From: Diplonema japonicum | Taxonomy: Eukaryota > Euglenozoa > Diplonemea > Diplonemida > Diplonemidae | DNA length: 64,000 nucleotides | Assembly (NCBI GenBank): GCA_964019335.1 | Contig: OZ025735.1 | Location: 124,001-188,000 of the forward strand | Direction of reading: 5' to 3' | Shown: piece by piece, positions 16,927 through 27,051 of the stretch | Position numbering within the stretch: position 1 is the stretch's first letter | Layout of the letters: each line of letters begins with the position of its first letter | Position numbers and translations under genes: made by a program | Notes under the pieces: model-generated | What the model saw: the letters and a program-made list of their open reading frames with translations, nothing else | What the model was told of the DNA's origin: nothing | Database searches by the model: none

Positions 16927-19448
16927 ATGGCCGGCCTGATAAGCATGCTGGTGACGGCGGCCGTAGGGAGTATTGTTGTAAACAGAAACGATCTTGGTGC
17001 GGTGTTCGATGGTTTGGGTGGTCTGTCCGGAGGTGGCGCAACGAGCAGGCTATTGGTGGACTACAAAGAGCCACAGAGAACTCAGATTCTGGATTATCTG
17101 TTCAAACCGAATTTCGGTGCCTCGCTGCAGATCCTTAAAGTAGAGATCGGCGGGGACAGCCAGTCCACAGACGGCACGGAACCATCGCACATGCACTCGA
17201 AGGACGACCTCGACGTCACGCGAGGCTATGAATGGTGGCTGATGAAAGAGGCCAAGGCACGGAACCCCGAGATCAAACTGTACGGTCTGCCCTGGGCCTT
17301 CCCCGGATGGGTGGGCAACGATCCTGCAACAGGGGCCCCATCGGGAAGCCCCTTCACATACCCTAACCAAACCTCCCACTACATCTTAGAATGGCTGAAG
17401 GGAGCGAAGCAGGCCCATGGTTTGGACATCGACTACATCGGTGTCTGGAACGAACGGTCCTCTACTGCAGCATACGCAGCGTCTTTGAAGCAATCCATGA
17501 GAAATGCTGGATTCGACACCAAGCTCATCGCCAAGGACGATGCCCCGGGTGTCTTCTGCGACCAGCTCAAAAAGGACCCTGAGTATGCCAAGCAGGTTGA
17601 CATAGTGGGTGTCCACTACCCTTCCGACTACGGGCATGCTGATTACTTTGTCTGTCACGAGCTTGGGAAGCCCCTATGGGCGTCTGAGGAGTCCTCTTCT
17701 TACGATGACTTCAACGGTGCTGGATGCTGGGCCAGAATCGTGACCAGCCACTACGTCCTCAGCGGGATGACCGCTTCTATCATGTGGAACCTTGTTGGTG
17801 CCTACTACCACGGTACCAACTGGTACGCCTCGTCGATGCTCACCTCCGTGCAGCCGTGGTCAGGGTACTTCGAGAACCTCGAGGTGTTGTGGGCCACCGC
17901 GCACCTTACCCAATTCACCAAGGTCGGTTGGCAGTACCTCAAGAACGATCATGGCAGTGGGAAGCTTCCGGAAGGTGGGTTCTACGTCACCTTGGTGGAC
18001 CCCAAGGGTGACGACTTCACTATGATGTTTGTCAAGATTTCGTGGCGTGACGGGGAGTGCACCCGCCCGCCGCTCCCTCCTTACAACGTGTCTGACGAGG
18101 TGGTGACCATCAAGCTTGACGCCAGCATGAAGGCTCCACATGACTTGGTGGTGTTCAGGTCCAACTTCGAGAATGAGGCAAAGCCCGTCTTCGTGCAGGA
18201 GGCGAACATCAACATCGTGGACGGTGAAATCGCGCTCCCCGTCAAGGTGGGCGACGTCATTACCGTGTCCACAGTACGCACCGCCAGGAAGGGGCACTAC
18301 GAGTCGCCTCCTTCGAGCCCCGCCTTCCCCCTCCCGCACTTCGATGACTTCGAAGCAACCACACTGTCACAGGAGGCCCCTTACTGCACGGACCAGATCG
18401 GGTCCTTCGAGGTTACGAAGGAGGAGACGAACCCGAAGAACCAGGTGATGCGGCAGATGGTGCCGCAGCTTCCCATCGGATGGTCCGACCACGGGTCCAA
18501 CGGCCCCATGAGCTTGATCGGGATGATCGAGTGGCGCGACATCGACATCAGCATCGACTTCAAGGTCCCCGTCCTGGGCGCCTCGGGGTGCATCGCCACT
18601 AGGATAAACCAGATGTGGCACAACGGGATCGTGCTGTGCGCTGACGGGCATGGGCAGTGGAACCTGTCGTACAACGGGCCGCCCGTGGACGGCGATTGGG
18701 GGAAATACAAGCTTGTGAAGACAGGAATGGTAGCACCGTTGGGGGTAGGGAAGTGGAACAATCTGCGCCTGAGGACTCTGGGTGGGAAAGCGGACGGTGT
18801 GCTCGGAGGGAAGACACTGTTCACGCAACAAGAGGTCAGGAACGTCGATTCCGGGTTCGGGGGGTTCGGGACGAACTTCTGGCACGCAGTGGAGTACGAC
18901 AACCTTAACATCACAAAAATCGTGTCGGGGGACAACTGGTCGCCGACGACGCCCTCCCCTTGCCCTGCGAAGCCCCAAGTAGGCCAGGTTCTCACTGTCA
19001 CAAGGTGTAAAACGAATGGCATTGCTGAGGACTACCAGAGCTTTGATCTAACTTCTGACTGGCAGATCATCCATCGCCCTACAGGCCTCTGTGTCACTGC
19101 CCCTGAGGCAGCTCCTGGTGCCGTGCTCACCCTGCAGTCCTGTGTGTTCGGGAATGAGATGCAGCAGTGGACAAACAAGTACACTCGTATCAGAGATGAG
19201 ATTATTCCCCTCTTCCTTCGCAACACGCTGGTCAGGCTTGCAGGGACTGAGCAAGGCGCTGCAACAACCACCATCACTGGGATGGAAGGGGTCAGAGACT
19301 GGGCAACTTGGACTTACTTCCCAAACACTTACCAGGTATTTCATAACAAGGGGGAGAAAAAGAAAATTACAAATAACAGCTCCGCAACCAGTACAACACG
19401 GATGAACGCCTCGGGCTCGCAATGTGTCTCACTGCTTGCACGCACTAG
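16927..19448 (+). CDS. GALC: Galactocerebrosidase (GH59)
   Basis: Predicted exons 16927-19335 and 19380-19448 (intron 44 nt, GTATTT...CAG) give 825 residues. The N-terminal region matches GALC closely: F-D-G-L-G-G-L-S-G-G-G-A-T-S-R-L-L-V, L-K-V-E-I-G-G-D, T-D-G-T-E-P-S-H-M and G-L-P-W-A-F-P-G-W. The acid/base Glu176 lies in V-W-N-E-R-S and the nucleophile Glu254 in L-W-A-S-E-E; G-A-G-C-W follows as in animal enzymes. A TIM barrel is followed by a beta-sandwich and a lectin-like domain. An added C-terminal part (about 680-800) has ricin-B-like features (G-L-C-V-T, M-Q-Q-W). A hydrophobic N-terminus could be a signal peptide to lysosome-like compartments. The enzyme hydrolyses galactose from galactosylceramide and related lipids. 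Confidence 0.95.
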
Positions 19449-20082
19449 GGGGGGGGGGGGGGGGGGGGGGCAGGGTGGGAACAATGGGGTTCGTATTATT
19501 GTGTGTTTTTTTTTTGTTTTTGTTTTTACTCGATGAATAAAAAACAAACGTCTTTTTTTTTTTTCTTTTTTTTTCTCCGTGTTTCTTTCTTAACGCTTAT
19601 CCCTTGGGCCGCCCAATCTTGAGTCGGGTTTTCAGAGAAAAGATAAAAAAAAAAAAAAAAAAAATGGAATAGAAAAAAAATGGTTTTTTTTTTTGCGAAC
19701 GCGCAATTTGTTTCCATTTGAAACTTCATAACTTTACACTCGACGAGGTATTTCTCTGGGGTTTCCCCCATTTCTTCCGAAGTCTTTTTTTTCCGGCAAT
19801 TATAGATTGAGAGTCATCCTACGAAAATCAGTCTACTTTCAGCACAGGCAGACCCAGCCTCATTTAGATCTTTAGACCTTTTCTCAAAAACCCTCGGCTC
19901 CTATGGTTAAGACACCCTTTTTTTTTTCTCTCCCCCCCTGTGGTCAAAAAAAGAATTTCGAATCCTTCCCGGACCCACGGTCCTTATATGCAGCACAAGA
20001 GCATCTTCCATTTCCCCCTTATTATATTTAAAGTCCCTTCAAAAAAAAAATTTCTTTCTAGCAAAAAAAGGGGGGGGGGAAA
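19449..20082. other. Spacer, partly non-repetitive
   Basis: After a G run at 19449-19470 come T and A runs. About 19790-20030 is normal-complexity sequence with no convincing frame, probably untranslated sequence of the flanking genes. A tract ending tttctag at about 20061 is a possible 5' splice acceptor for the next gene. Confidence 0.5.
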
Positions 20083-20406
20083 ATGGTCCATGCAGCAAGT
20101 AACACTGGCATGAGCGAGTCCATAACGATGACTGACCTAGGGGACTCTATAGGGCTCAACGGCAACGCGATACCCCCAGGCCTTGATGCGGATACAGTAC
20201 CCTGTGTGGGTGGTGGTTGCTTGAAACCTACCTTGCCGGTGAAGGATGGTTTCGGGGGTTTACGGCTCAATGCTTTCGCGCCGGTATATAACCTAGAAGG
20301 GAAAAAAAAAAAAAAAAAAAAAAAACCCTTTCACAAGATCAAGAAAATCAGAAGCTATTATACACCAAAATTCGTTAAATGCGGTAAAGGCTGTGTTTAC
20401 GGATAA
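20083..20406 (+). CDS. Small spliced protein, 89 residues, unknown
   Basis: Exons 20083-20283 and 20338-20406, joined in phase 0 over a 54-nt intron (GTATAT...CACAAG, with an A run). The unspliced reading stays open because the intron length is a multiple of three, but it would insert a Lys run. The spliced C-terminus is I-K-K-I-R-S-Y-Y-T-P-K-F-V-K-C-G-K-G-C-V-Y-G (positions 68-89): compact, basic, with two Cys. The N-terminal part contains C-V-G-G-G-C. No family was recognised. Ordinary codon texture and a consistent splice suggest a real gene, still unproven. Confidence 0.5.
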   Translation: MVHAASNTGMSESITMTDLGDSIGLNGNAIPPGLDADTVPCVGGGCLKPTLPVKDGFGGLRLNAFAPVYNLEGKKKKKKKKPFHKIKKIRSYYTPKFVKCGKGCVYG

Positions 20407-20844
20407 GATTTGAAAGGAGAGAACGAATATATACAGTGCCCACACTTCCATTTACACAAAAGCACCCCCCCCCCCCCCCCATTGCAGTTTGTTTTTCTTT
20501 TTTGGCGGGGGGAAAAAAAAAGGGATCGGTGAAGATAAAAAGGGTGTGCTAACTTGAGCCCCAAGGTTTTCTTTTCTTTTGCTCAAAGCCCTAGTTTTAC
20601 AGATAAGGTGGCCGTCTTCAGCCCAGGTGTTTTGCGAGAGGAAGCTGGAGGAAGGCGCATAGGCAAGCACATGGGCAACCATGCCTAGGACCTCGATGCT
20701 CTCCTTGGAGCAGGCTGCACATTTCTCACTGAGATCTATAAGGCCTTGTCAGAAACTGGGGTGTATTTTGAGCCTATCCCCCGAACTTAAGGAAGTCAAG
20801 TGAGCAGTTTTCTCAAATAGATATTTTTAAGGGGGAAAAAAAAG
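20407..20844. other. Spacer with a possible coding remnant
   Basis: Homopolymers to about 20545. From about 20560 to 20795 the sequence is of normal complexity, and one + frame reads about 75 codons with a single internal TAG (at about 20685). This could be a decayed exon or chance. No homology was recognised. Confidence 0.35.
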
Positions 20845-21113
20845 ATGCCGAATACACAGTTCAATAGAAGGGAATCGGTTCAGAGGATGTGGGATATTTT
20901 CTTGGCAGATGCGGCAGTGACTCAAGAGGAGGTGTGTTTTTTTTCGGAGAATGGAAAGAAAAAAAAAAAAAAAAAAAAAGACTCTCGCAATGCCCACCTC
21001 AACGTTTAATGAAATCATTCAAAAAGCAGTCCCCGAGGACAGCCTTAGAGCAAAGCTCACAGGGGTGAGGGAGGACCTCATTAGCCTCGCTGACAACGAG
21101 GTGTGTTGGGAAA

Positions 21114-21149
<36 letters not shown>

Positions 21150-21211
21150 AGCTGCTTCGCCATAACCCTTCGCAAGCCGATAATTATTCACCACAGGCCG
21201 TGAAACTGTAA
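20845..21211 (+). CDS. Small three-exon protein, 88 residues, unknown
   Basis: Exons 20845-20931, 20981-21100 and 21152-21211, all phase 0, with introns of 49 nt (GTGTGT...AAAG) and 51 nt (GTGTGT...CTAG) made largely of T or A runs. Both donors follow GAG and share GTGTGT. The product is a mostly helical, hydrophilic protein: R-R-E-S-V-Q-R-M-W-D-I-F-L-A-D-A near the start, then F-N-E-I-I-Q-K-A-V-P-E-D-S-L and L-T-G-V-R-E-D-L-I-S-L-A-D-N-E. No family was recognised. Each exon is too short to notice alone; the three joining cleanly in frame to a stop is the main evidence. Confidence 0.55.
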
Positions 21212-21734
21212 ATTCAAAAAAAAAAAAAAAAGAAAGAAAGAAAATAAAAAAAATTTGCTTCCGCATATTTTTTAAGCCCTTTCAGCTCTCCTCTCCAAAA
21301 AAAAAAGAGAAGGAAGGGCCTTTTTTTTTTAAAAAATACAAGAAGAAAACGAAAAAGAAAACAAAAAAATGATACAAAACGGATCCCTGCCACCCCCTCC
21401 TCTTTTTTTTTCTTTTTCTATTTCTCAACTTAATAATAATTTGTACACAACACTATATTGCTGTTACAAGGTTCTTCCAGTGTCAATAGAGGCCCTAAAA
21501 ATGACCAAAGGACTTTTTCTTCTTAGTTTCGGCCTCTGATTTACGTTTCTCAATGCAGAATTCCAAACGAAAAATTACCGTCAGATTCTCCCACTCACAA
21601 GCAAATCCGACCCCTTGCAAGCCTTTCTTTCGCATCATGCCATTTCAGACCTTTCAACAAAATCTGTTATTAAAAAAAAATCTACAGAAAGGAATCCTTA
21701 ATCGGCACAAAGAAATAAAAGTTTTTTTTTTTTT
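21212..21734. other. Low-complexity spacer
   Basis: A and T runs and a short normal-complexity stretch at 21420-21660 with no recognised gene. The T run at 21721-21734 abuts the truncated LINE copy. Confidence 0.5.
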
Positions 21735-23267
21735 GAGCGCCTCGCAGCAACGAGACTTTACCACAACCGCAAGGTACAGATCATCGCAGAGAACATCCTA
21801 CCGTCCGCCTTCTACGGCGTCCTCTTCGACCCAATCCCAGACTCTTGGCTGGTGAAGATGAAGAAGCAAATCACGTCATGCATCTGGGGTGCACGCAACC
21901 CGATGCGTTCCGCCAGTGCACTGCTAGGGATTGCCTACAAAGGACACACCCTAGACCCTTACTCTTCGGTGGTCTATAAAGCCATTTCGACCCTAGGTCG
22001 CCTGTGCACACGACAGTCGAACAAGTCCCTATTCGTGTCGGGCTGGGAAACTTACAAGTACGCAAAGGAGCGAGATGGAACGCCGTCACTTTCGAAAGGA
22101 CCATTTGGCAATGCAGAAATATGGCTGCGTGAAATCGGGACGAGATGGAAGGACTTCGTAAAGGAGTTGCCACGGGGCATGCCACACCTGAAACACGAGG
22201 TCAGGGCGCGGTTGAAAGAAAAACTGCGGGGCGAGCTCGCCGAAGAGCGGGACACTTTCAAAGGAATCGAAACAGGAGTGGACGAGAGGAAGACGAACGT
22301 CCTACACAACGAGGTGGCGATCACCAACCCGCAGAAAGCGAGGAGAATCCTCTGTGCCGTTACTGGCGCCATCCTTCCACTGCACCCTAGAGCCTACGGC
22401 GACATGGATGGCACGCGAACGAAATGCCTTGGGTGTGACGCACCCTTCGACATTAGGGGCGGGACCAGCGACCTCCTGCAGCATACAATTTGGCACTGCC
22501 CGGCACACACCGGTTTTAGAACGGCCAACGCCGACCGCGAATGGCTGGTGCAAGAGCACATCAACTGGCCAATCTGCACCCGCGTACACGGCATCATTAC
22601 CTCGGACTTGGACATCAGCCTATCGAGGGTCAAGGAGCTCCACCTGATGCTAGCAGAAGTGGCAGGCAAGCTCGAGAACTTGCACGCCGACAAGCAGGTC
22701 AGGTACTCCAAACAGCATTTCTGGAATAGACCATTCCGACCGGGGAACCTCTTAACCCCGAAACCTCTCCCTTGGTACCACGAGCATGGGCTGCAGAAGA
22801 AATACTTCCCAGGCCTAATCCCATTTGTCCTCAACTGGTTAAAGGCCCTAAAATGGGGCGAGGACGGCGGGCAAGTTTCTAAGGCGGAACTGGCGGTCGA
22901 CCTCATTGCAACGGAAAGGCTCCACATGGGTGGTGAAGACATAGCATGCTGGGCGAGAAAGCTCGGCAGGATTCTCAGCGTCTTAGAAAGGATCCATCTA
23001 AAAGGGACGGGGAATCATCTGATTCCGGCAAAAACTATGAAGTCAGTACACTCACTACGCACCCTAGGGCTCCACAGCCATGCCGTCACTGGATACTCCA
23101 CTCGTCCGATCTTCGCGTCCCCGAAGGTCACCCACTCGATCCTAGAGGAACAAATGCGAACGCATTGCATCCTCAACAACTCGCTAGTTGGTTTCACGCC
23201 CAAGCTGCTGATGAGATACTACGACGGGCCTAAGGCACTACCACGACAGAAGGGATCAAACACTAGA
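21735..23267 (+). pseudogene. 5'-truncated LINE copy (RT thumb to C-terminus)
   Basis: A frame open from 21735 to the stop at 23268-23270 matches the second half of ORF2 of the full LINE: A-E-N-I-L-P-S-A-F-Y aligns with S-S-T-I-L-P-S-C-L-Y, and Y-S-T-R-P-I-F-A-S-P-K aligns with N-R-R-A-I-F-A-S-P-K. The zinc knuckle (C-L-G-C-D...H-T-I-W-H-C) is also shared. The endonuclease, RT palm and Y-A-D-D are absent, as expected for incomplete reverse transcription. Protein similarity to the full copy is moderate, so it belongs to a related subfamily. It is open for about 510 codons, but with no start or catalytic part it cannot be an autonomous element. Confidence 0.85.
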
Positions 23268-23440
23268 TGAGTTGATTGTCGTTAGGCGATCCTGTCACAT
23301 ACTGCAGGTTCCCTTCAAAGACACCTTTTTTTTTAAACCATATTGCATTTGAATACAAAAAAAAAAAAAAAAAAAAATAAGAAGAAAATCAACTAACATG
23401 CAACATCTCTTTGAAAAAAAATTTTTTTCTTTTCTTTTTC

Positions 23441-24353
23441 GGCGCCATACTGCCCCTTCATCCCAGAGCCTACGGCGAGTTGTCAGGCACACGTGCGAAA
23501 TGCCTCGGGTGTGACGCACTCTACGACGTTAGGAATGGAACCAGCAGCCTCCTGCAGCATACCATTTGGCACTGTCCAGCACACGCCGGCTATAGGACAG
23601 CCAACGCCGACCGCAAGTGGCTGGTGCAAGAACACAGGAGCTGGCTGAACTGCACCCAGATACACGGAATCATTACAACGGACTCGGACATCAGCACTGC
23701 CAAGAGTCAAGGAACTCCACCTGATGCTTGCAGATATTGCAGGAAAACTCGATTGTCTGCACGCCGACAAGCAGGTCAGGTACGCAAACCAGCATTTCTG
23801 GAATAGACCTTTCCAGCCAGGGAACCTCTTAACCCCGAAACCTCTCACTTGGTACCACAAGAACGGGCTGGCGAAGAAGTACTTCCCAGGCCTAATCCCG
23901 TTTATCCTCAAATGGCTGAAAGCCCTCAAGTGGGGCAAGGGCGGTGGGCAGGTGTCCAAGGCGGAACTTGCGGTCGACCTAATTGCAACAGAAAGGATCC
24001 ACATGGATGGTGAAGACCTAGCGAGCTGGGCAAGAAAAATCGGCGGAATCCTAAGAGGATTCACCAAAAAGGCACTGGGAGTCACCTGATTCCAGCAGAA
24101 CCTAAGAAATCAGTACACTCTTCGTACCCTAGGGCTCCACAGCCAACCCATCACTGGGTACTCCACTCGACCGGTCTTCGCATCCCCGAAGGTCACCCAC
24201 CCTATCCTAGAGGAACAGTTACGAACTCATTGCATCCTCAACAACTCGCTAGTTGGTTTCACGCCCAAGCTGCTGAAAAGATACTACGACGGGCCTAAGG
24301 CACTACCACGACGGGCCTAAGGCACTACCACGACGGGCCTAAGGCACTACCAC
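23441..24353 (+). pseudogene. Second, shorter LINE remnant with frameshifts
   Basis: This copies the preceding remnant from its position of about 22366 to its end, with many substitutions. An extra base near 23697 shifts the frame in the segment before A-G-K-L, and a change near 24075 breaks the frame again. It ends in a 22-bp triplication. The two remnants share the same subfamily sequence but start at different 5' points, which suits two insertions into one site or a segmental duplication. The 170 bases between them (23271-23440) are 3' tail and homopolymers. Confidence 0.85.
24288..24353. repeat. 22-bp tandem repeat, three units
   Basis: Units 24288-24309, 24310-24331 and 24332-24353 (gacgggcctaaggcactacc plus ac) are identical. 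The single-copy unit occurs at the 3' end of the other LINE remnant (about 23223-23244). It is therefore a local expansion of the LINE end. Confidence 0.9.
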
Positions 24354-24356
24354 AAA

Positions 24357-24453
24357 CAAATTTTTGAAAAGAATTGTTATTGCAAACCCGAAAGAATAGA
24401 GGCAGCTTGTCCGTTTATCCCTACTGTAGGTGAAAACGGCTTGCACAAACAAA
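24357..24453. repeat. Dispersed repeat, copy A
   Basis: Shared with copy B at 30766-30867: gaattgttattgcaaa, then tagaggcagc, then actgta and gatgaaaacggcttgcac in B (ggtgaaaacggcttgcac here), then aaacaa. In copy B an A run replaces the short cccgaaag segment. It lies directly after the LINE triplication, so it may be a piece of LINE tail or a separate short element. Confidence 0.7.
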
Positions 24454-25406
24454 TTTTTTTTCCCCTTTTTCTCGGGGCGCCCCGGCCAAAAAAACTACGA
24501 TTCTCGAGTGAATTATGGCCGTAAAAATTTTTGTTTCAAAAATAAATAGCTATTGCAGCTTGTGCCGAGCAAAAGGAGAAAAAAAAAAAAAAAAAAGAGA
24601 AAACAAGACATATAGTCATAAGAATTTTCTTTTTTCGTTTCAAATTTGCAAGCAAGAACAAAACAAAACAAAACAAAACAAAACAAAACAAAAAACTCTA
24701 TCACGCAGTGCAATCAATAATGACTGGGAGGGGGGGGGGGGGGGGGGGGAAGGAGCAGCGTGTGTCTTTGTTGCAGCGCAAGAAAGGTGATCTTGAAATA
24801 GCGTGCACAAAAAAAGAGAAAAAAAAGTGCCCAGAATTTCTTGTTTCCTCCCCAACCACAACATAAGATTTGACATCGTCCTGTTGGAAAGTTCTTCGAC
24901 ACCTCTGTGAACTTGCCCATGTGACACCTTTTCCCTCTTTTTATTGTGTGGAGATAAGTTAACACGGTTTAAAGGACACAGCGTGAGTCCCCCTCCACGG
25001 AGCAAGAGGGTGAGGTAGGTGTCGAGGGATCTCACGGGAGGAATAGGACATACAACACCTTTTGAAGGCAACAAGCGTGCTTTTTTTACTTTTTTTTTTT
25101 TTTTCCTCCAGTCCCTTGTGCCCCCTCTTTCAAAAGAAAGGCCATGTGAATGAAGCTACTTGACCTTTGTTTGATTTTATTTGTGTTTCTTTGGTTGCCG
25201 TAGCAAGTTCAATGGAGTGCATTGAAGGCTGAAGTGGAGAAAGTCCCCCCCCCCCCCCCCCCCCCTTCCCCCCCGGCATATCCATAAACAATACACAAAC
25301 ACCTTCTCTTTTTTTTTTTTGTAATAGCATTTGTAAAACCAAACATCAATGTATAAAAAGAAAAAGGGGGAAGGAAGGAGTATATTTTATTTTCAGGAAA
25401 TACGAT
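24454..25406. other. Spacer with (AAAAC)n microsatellite
   Basis: Contains an AAAAC repeat (about 24657-24692), a G run at about 24728-24750 and a C run at about 25247-25265. About 24840-25080 is normal-complexity sequence in which I see no gene. Immediately before the next gene a T-rich tract ends in tattttcag (25397), a good 5' splice acceptor. Confidence 0.6.
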
Positions 25407-26773
25407 ATGGACGGAACCCTGAAGGGCAGCCTTAGGGGGCTTCCTGAATGTGACAGCAGACCAGGGTCGAGGCAGGGTGCAGCATCTCCGTGTTTCATGT
25501 TGCCTGGTGGTTATGGGAAGAATGCCCCTGCAAGAGTGAGAGCAAACCCTGTGAATGGATGCCTGCGCCCGGTGTCGGCTGAGGGGTTGCGGCCAGGTTC
25601 TGCGTCCTCGGCGCTCCTTGGGTCGATGAATCAAAGGCTTGGGGGGACGATGAATAGCATAAGGGGAGGGGGTGACCTTTCCTTTGAAGATGAGATGCTG
25701 CGTCTTGGTACGAGCCCCACTCCATTTCGGCGGGCGTCCCCTGCTCCCGCCTTCACCTCCCCAACCCGCGCGTCTCCTTCACCAACTCCTGCCTCTGCCA
25801 ACAGTGGTGCGATAGGGCGTCCTATTCACGTACCCTACCGCCCTGACATCCGCCCCCAGCGTGCCCCTAACACCCGCACCCACACTGCCCCAAAGACAGC
25901 TACTCTGCGGGATTGTCTCCTTCTCGCCGAAGCCTGCCAACGTGCCGGGAAAGCCCGCATGGAGGGCCACGCTTACTACAAAATCGGCGAGCTTTTCGCA
26001 CAGAAACGGTATTTTTGGAGGGGGGGAAAAAAAAGGAAAGGGGGGGGGAAAAAAAAAAGGGAAACGCTAGCAAAATCGCTTCCGTATTTCCAGAAATACC
26101 TGAGCATATGCAGGAGGCTGAACGATTTACAGGTACAGAAAAAAAAAAGAAGAAAACCCCACAGGGTGAAGCGAAAGCTTTGAACTGTCTCGGCATCGTG
26201 CACCAGGAGCTGGGTGACGACGAGGACCTTGAGAAGGCGTTGGAGTACCACCAGCACCACAGTGACATAGCAGATGCTGCTGGTGTGTTTATTGCGAACA
26301 CGAACTTGGGGTTGATACGAGGCGCGAGAGGGGAGCTGGGTCTCAGCATCGAACACCACAAGCAAGCCCTGCAGTTCGCAGTGCGTGCGCAGGATAAACA
26401 GGCAGAGGCTTTGGCTCTAGCCAACCTGTCCTTGATGGGACGGAACCAAGGGGATCATGCTACTGCAAAGGTCTGCATTGAAAGAAATTTAGAGCTCTCT
26501 GCTGCTCTGCATGATGAAGAGGCCTCTTGCGATGCTTATGAGCAGCTCAGCCTTATCTCGTCAAACAAGCGGGAGTGGTCGTCGGCTTCGGACTTTCTTC
26601 TCCAAGCACTTGATATTTCTGCGAAGCAAGGCAACAACACCAAAAGCAACAATATCAGGTGCAAGCTCGGCTTCATTAACGGCACCATTCGCATGGACGA
26701 CCATTTCCGTTCCGTGGCGAAGATGATGGGCGCCAAGGCAGAGCGCAAGAGACGCTCAACACTTGCTCGGTGA
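25407..26773 (+). CDS. TPR protein resembling TTC29
   Basis: Predicted exons 25407-26008, 26060-26132 and 26165-26773 give 427 residues. Introns are 51 nt (GTATTT, A and G runs, AAG) and only 32 nt (GTACAG...CCACAG). Residues 1-165 are Ser/Pro/Arg-rich and disordered. From about 170 there are consecutive tetratricopeptide-like helices: Y-Y-K-I-G-E-L-F, L-P-Y-F-Q-K-Y-L-S-I, G-E-A-K-A-L-N-C-L-G-I-V-H-Q-E-L, A-N-T-N-L-G-L-I and A-L-A-N-L-S-L-M. The chosen joins keep the TPR register across both introns; the competing open frame over exon 2 breaks it. The TPR spacing and sequence recall the axonemal protein TTC29, so a flagellar role is possible but not proven. Confidence 0.8.
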
Positions 26774-27051
26774 AAGGGATACACACAACGGCAAAAAAAA
26801 TCTTTTGTAAAAAAGTAATGCGAAGAAAAAAGAGGAGGGGGGTCACCCCCTCCCTACTAGTTCCTTCTTTTGTTTTCTGTCGCCATCTTTTATCTCTCCT
26901 ATAATTAGTACTTTTTTTTTCTTTTTCTTTCCCCCCCCTTTATGTCTGATTGTTTCTGTCTTTTTTCTTCTTTCTTTTTACACTGGGGGGGGGGGGGGGG
27001 TAATAGAAACCATAAAATAAAAAAAAGGCAGCAAAAACAAAACAAAAAAAA

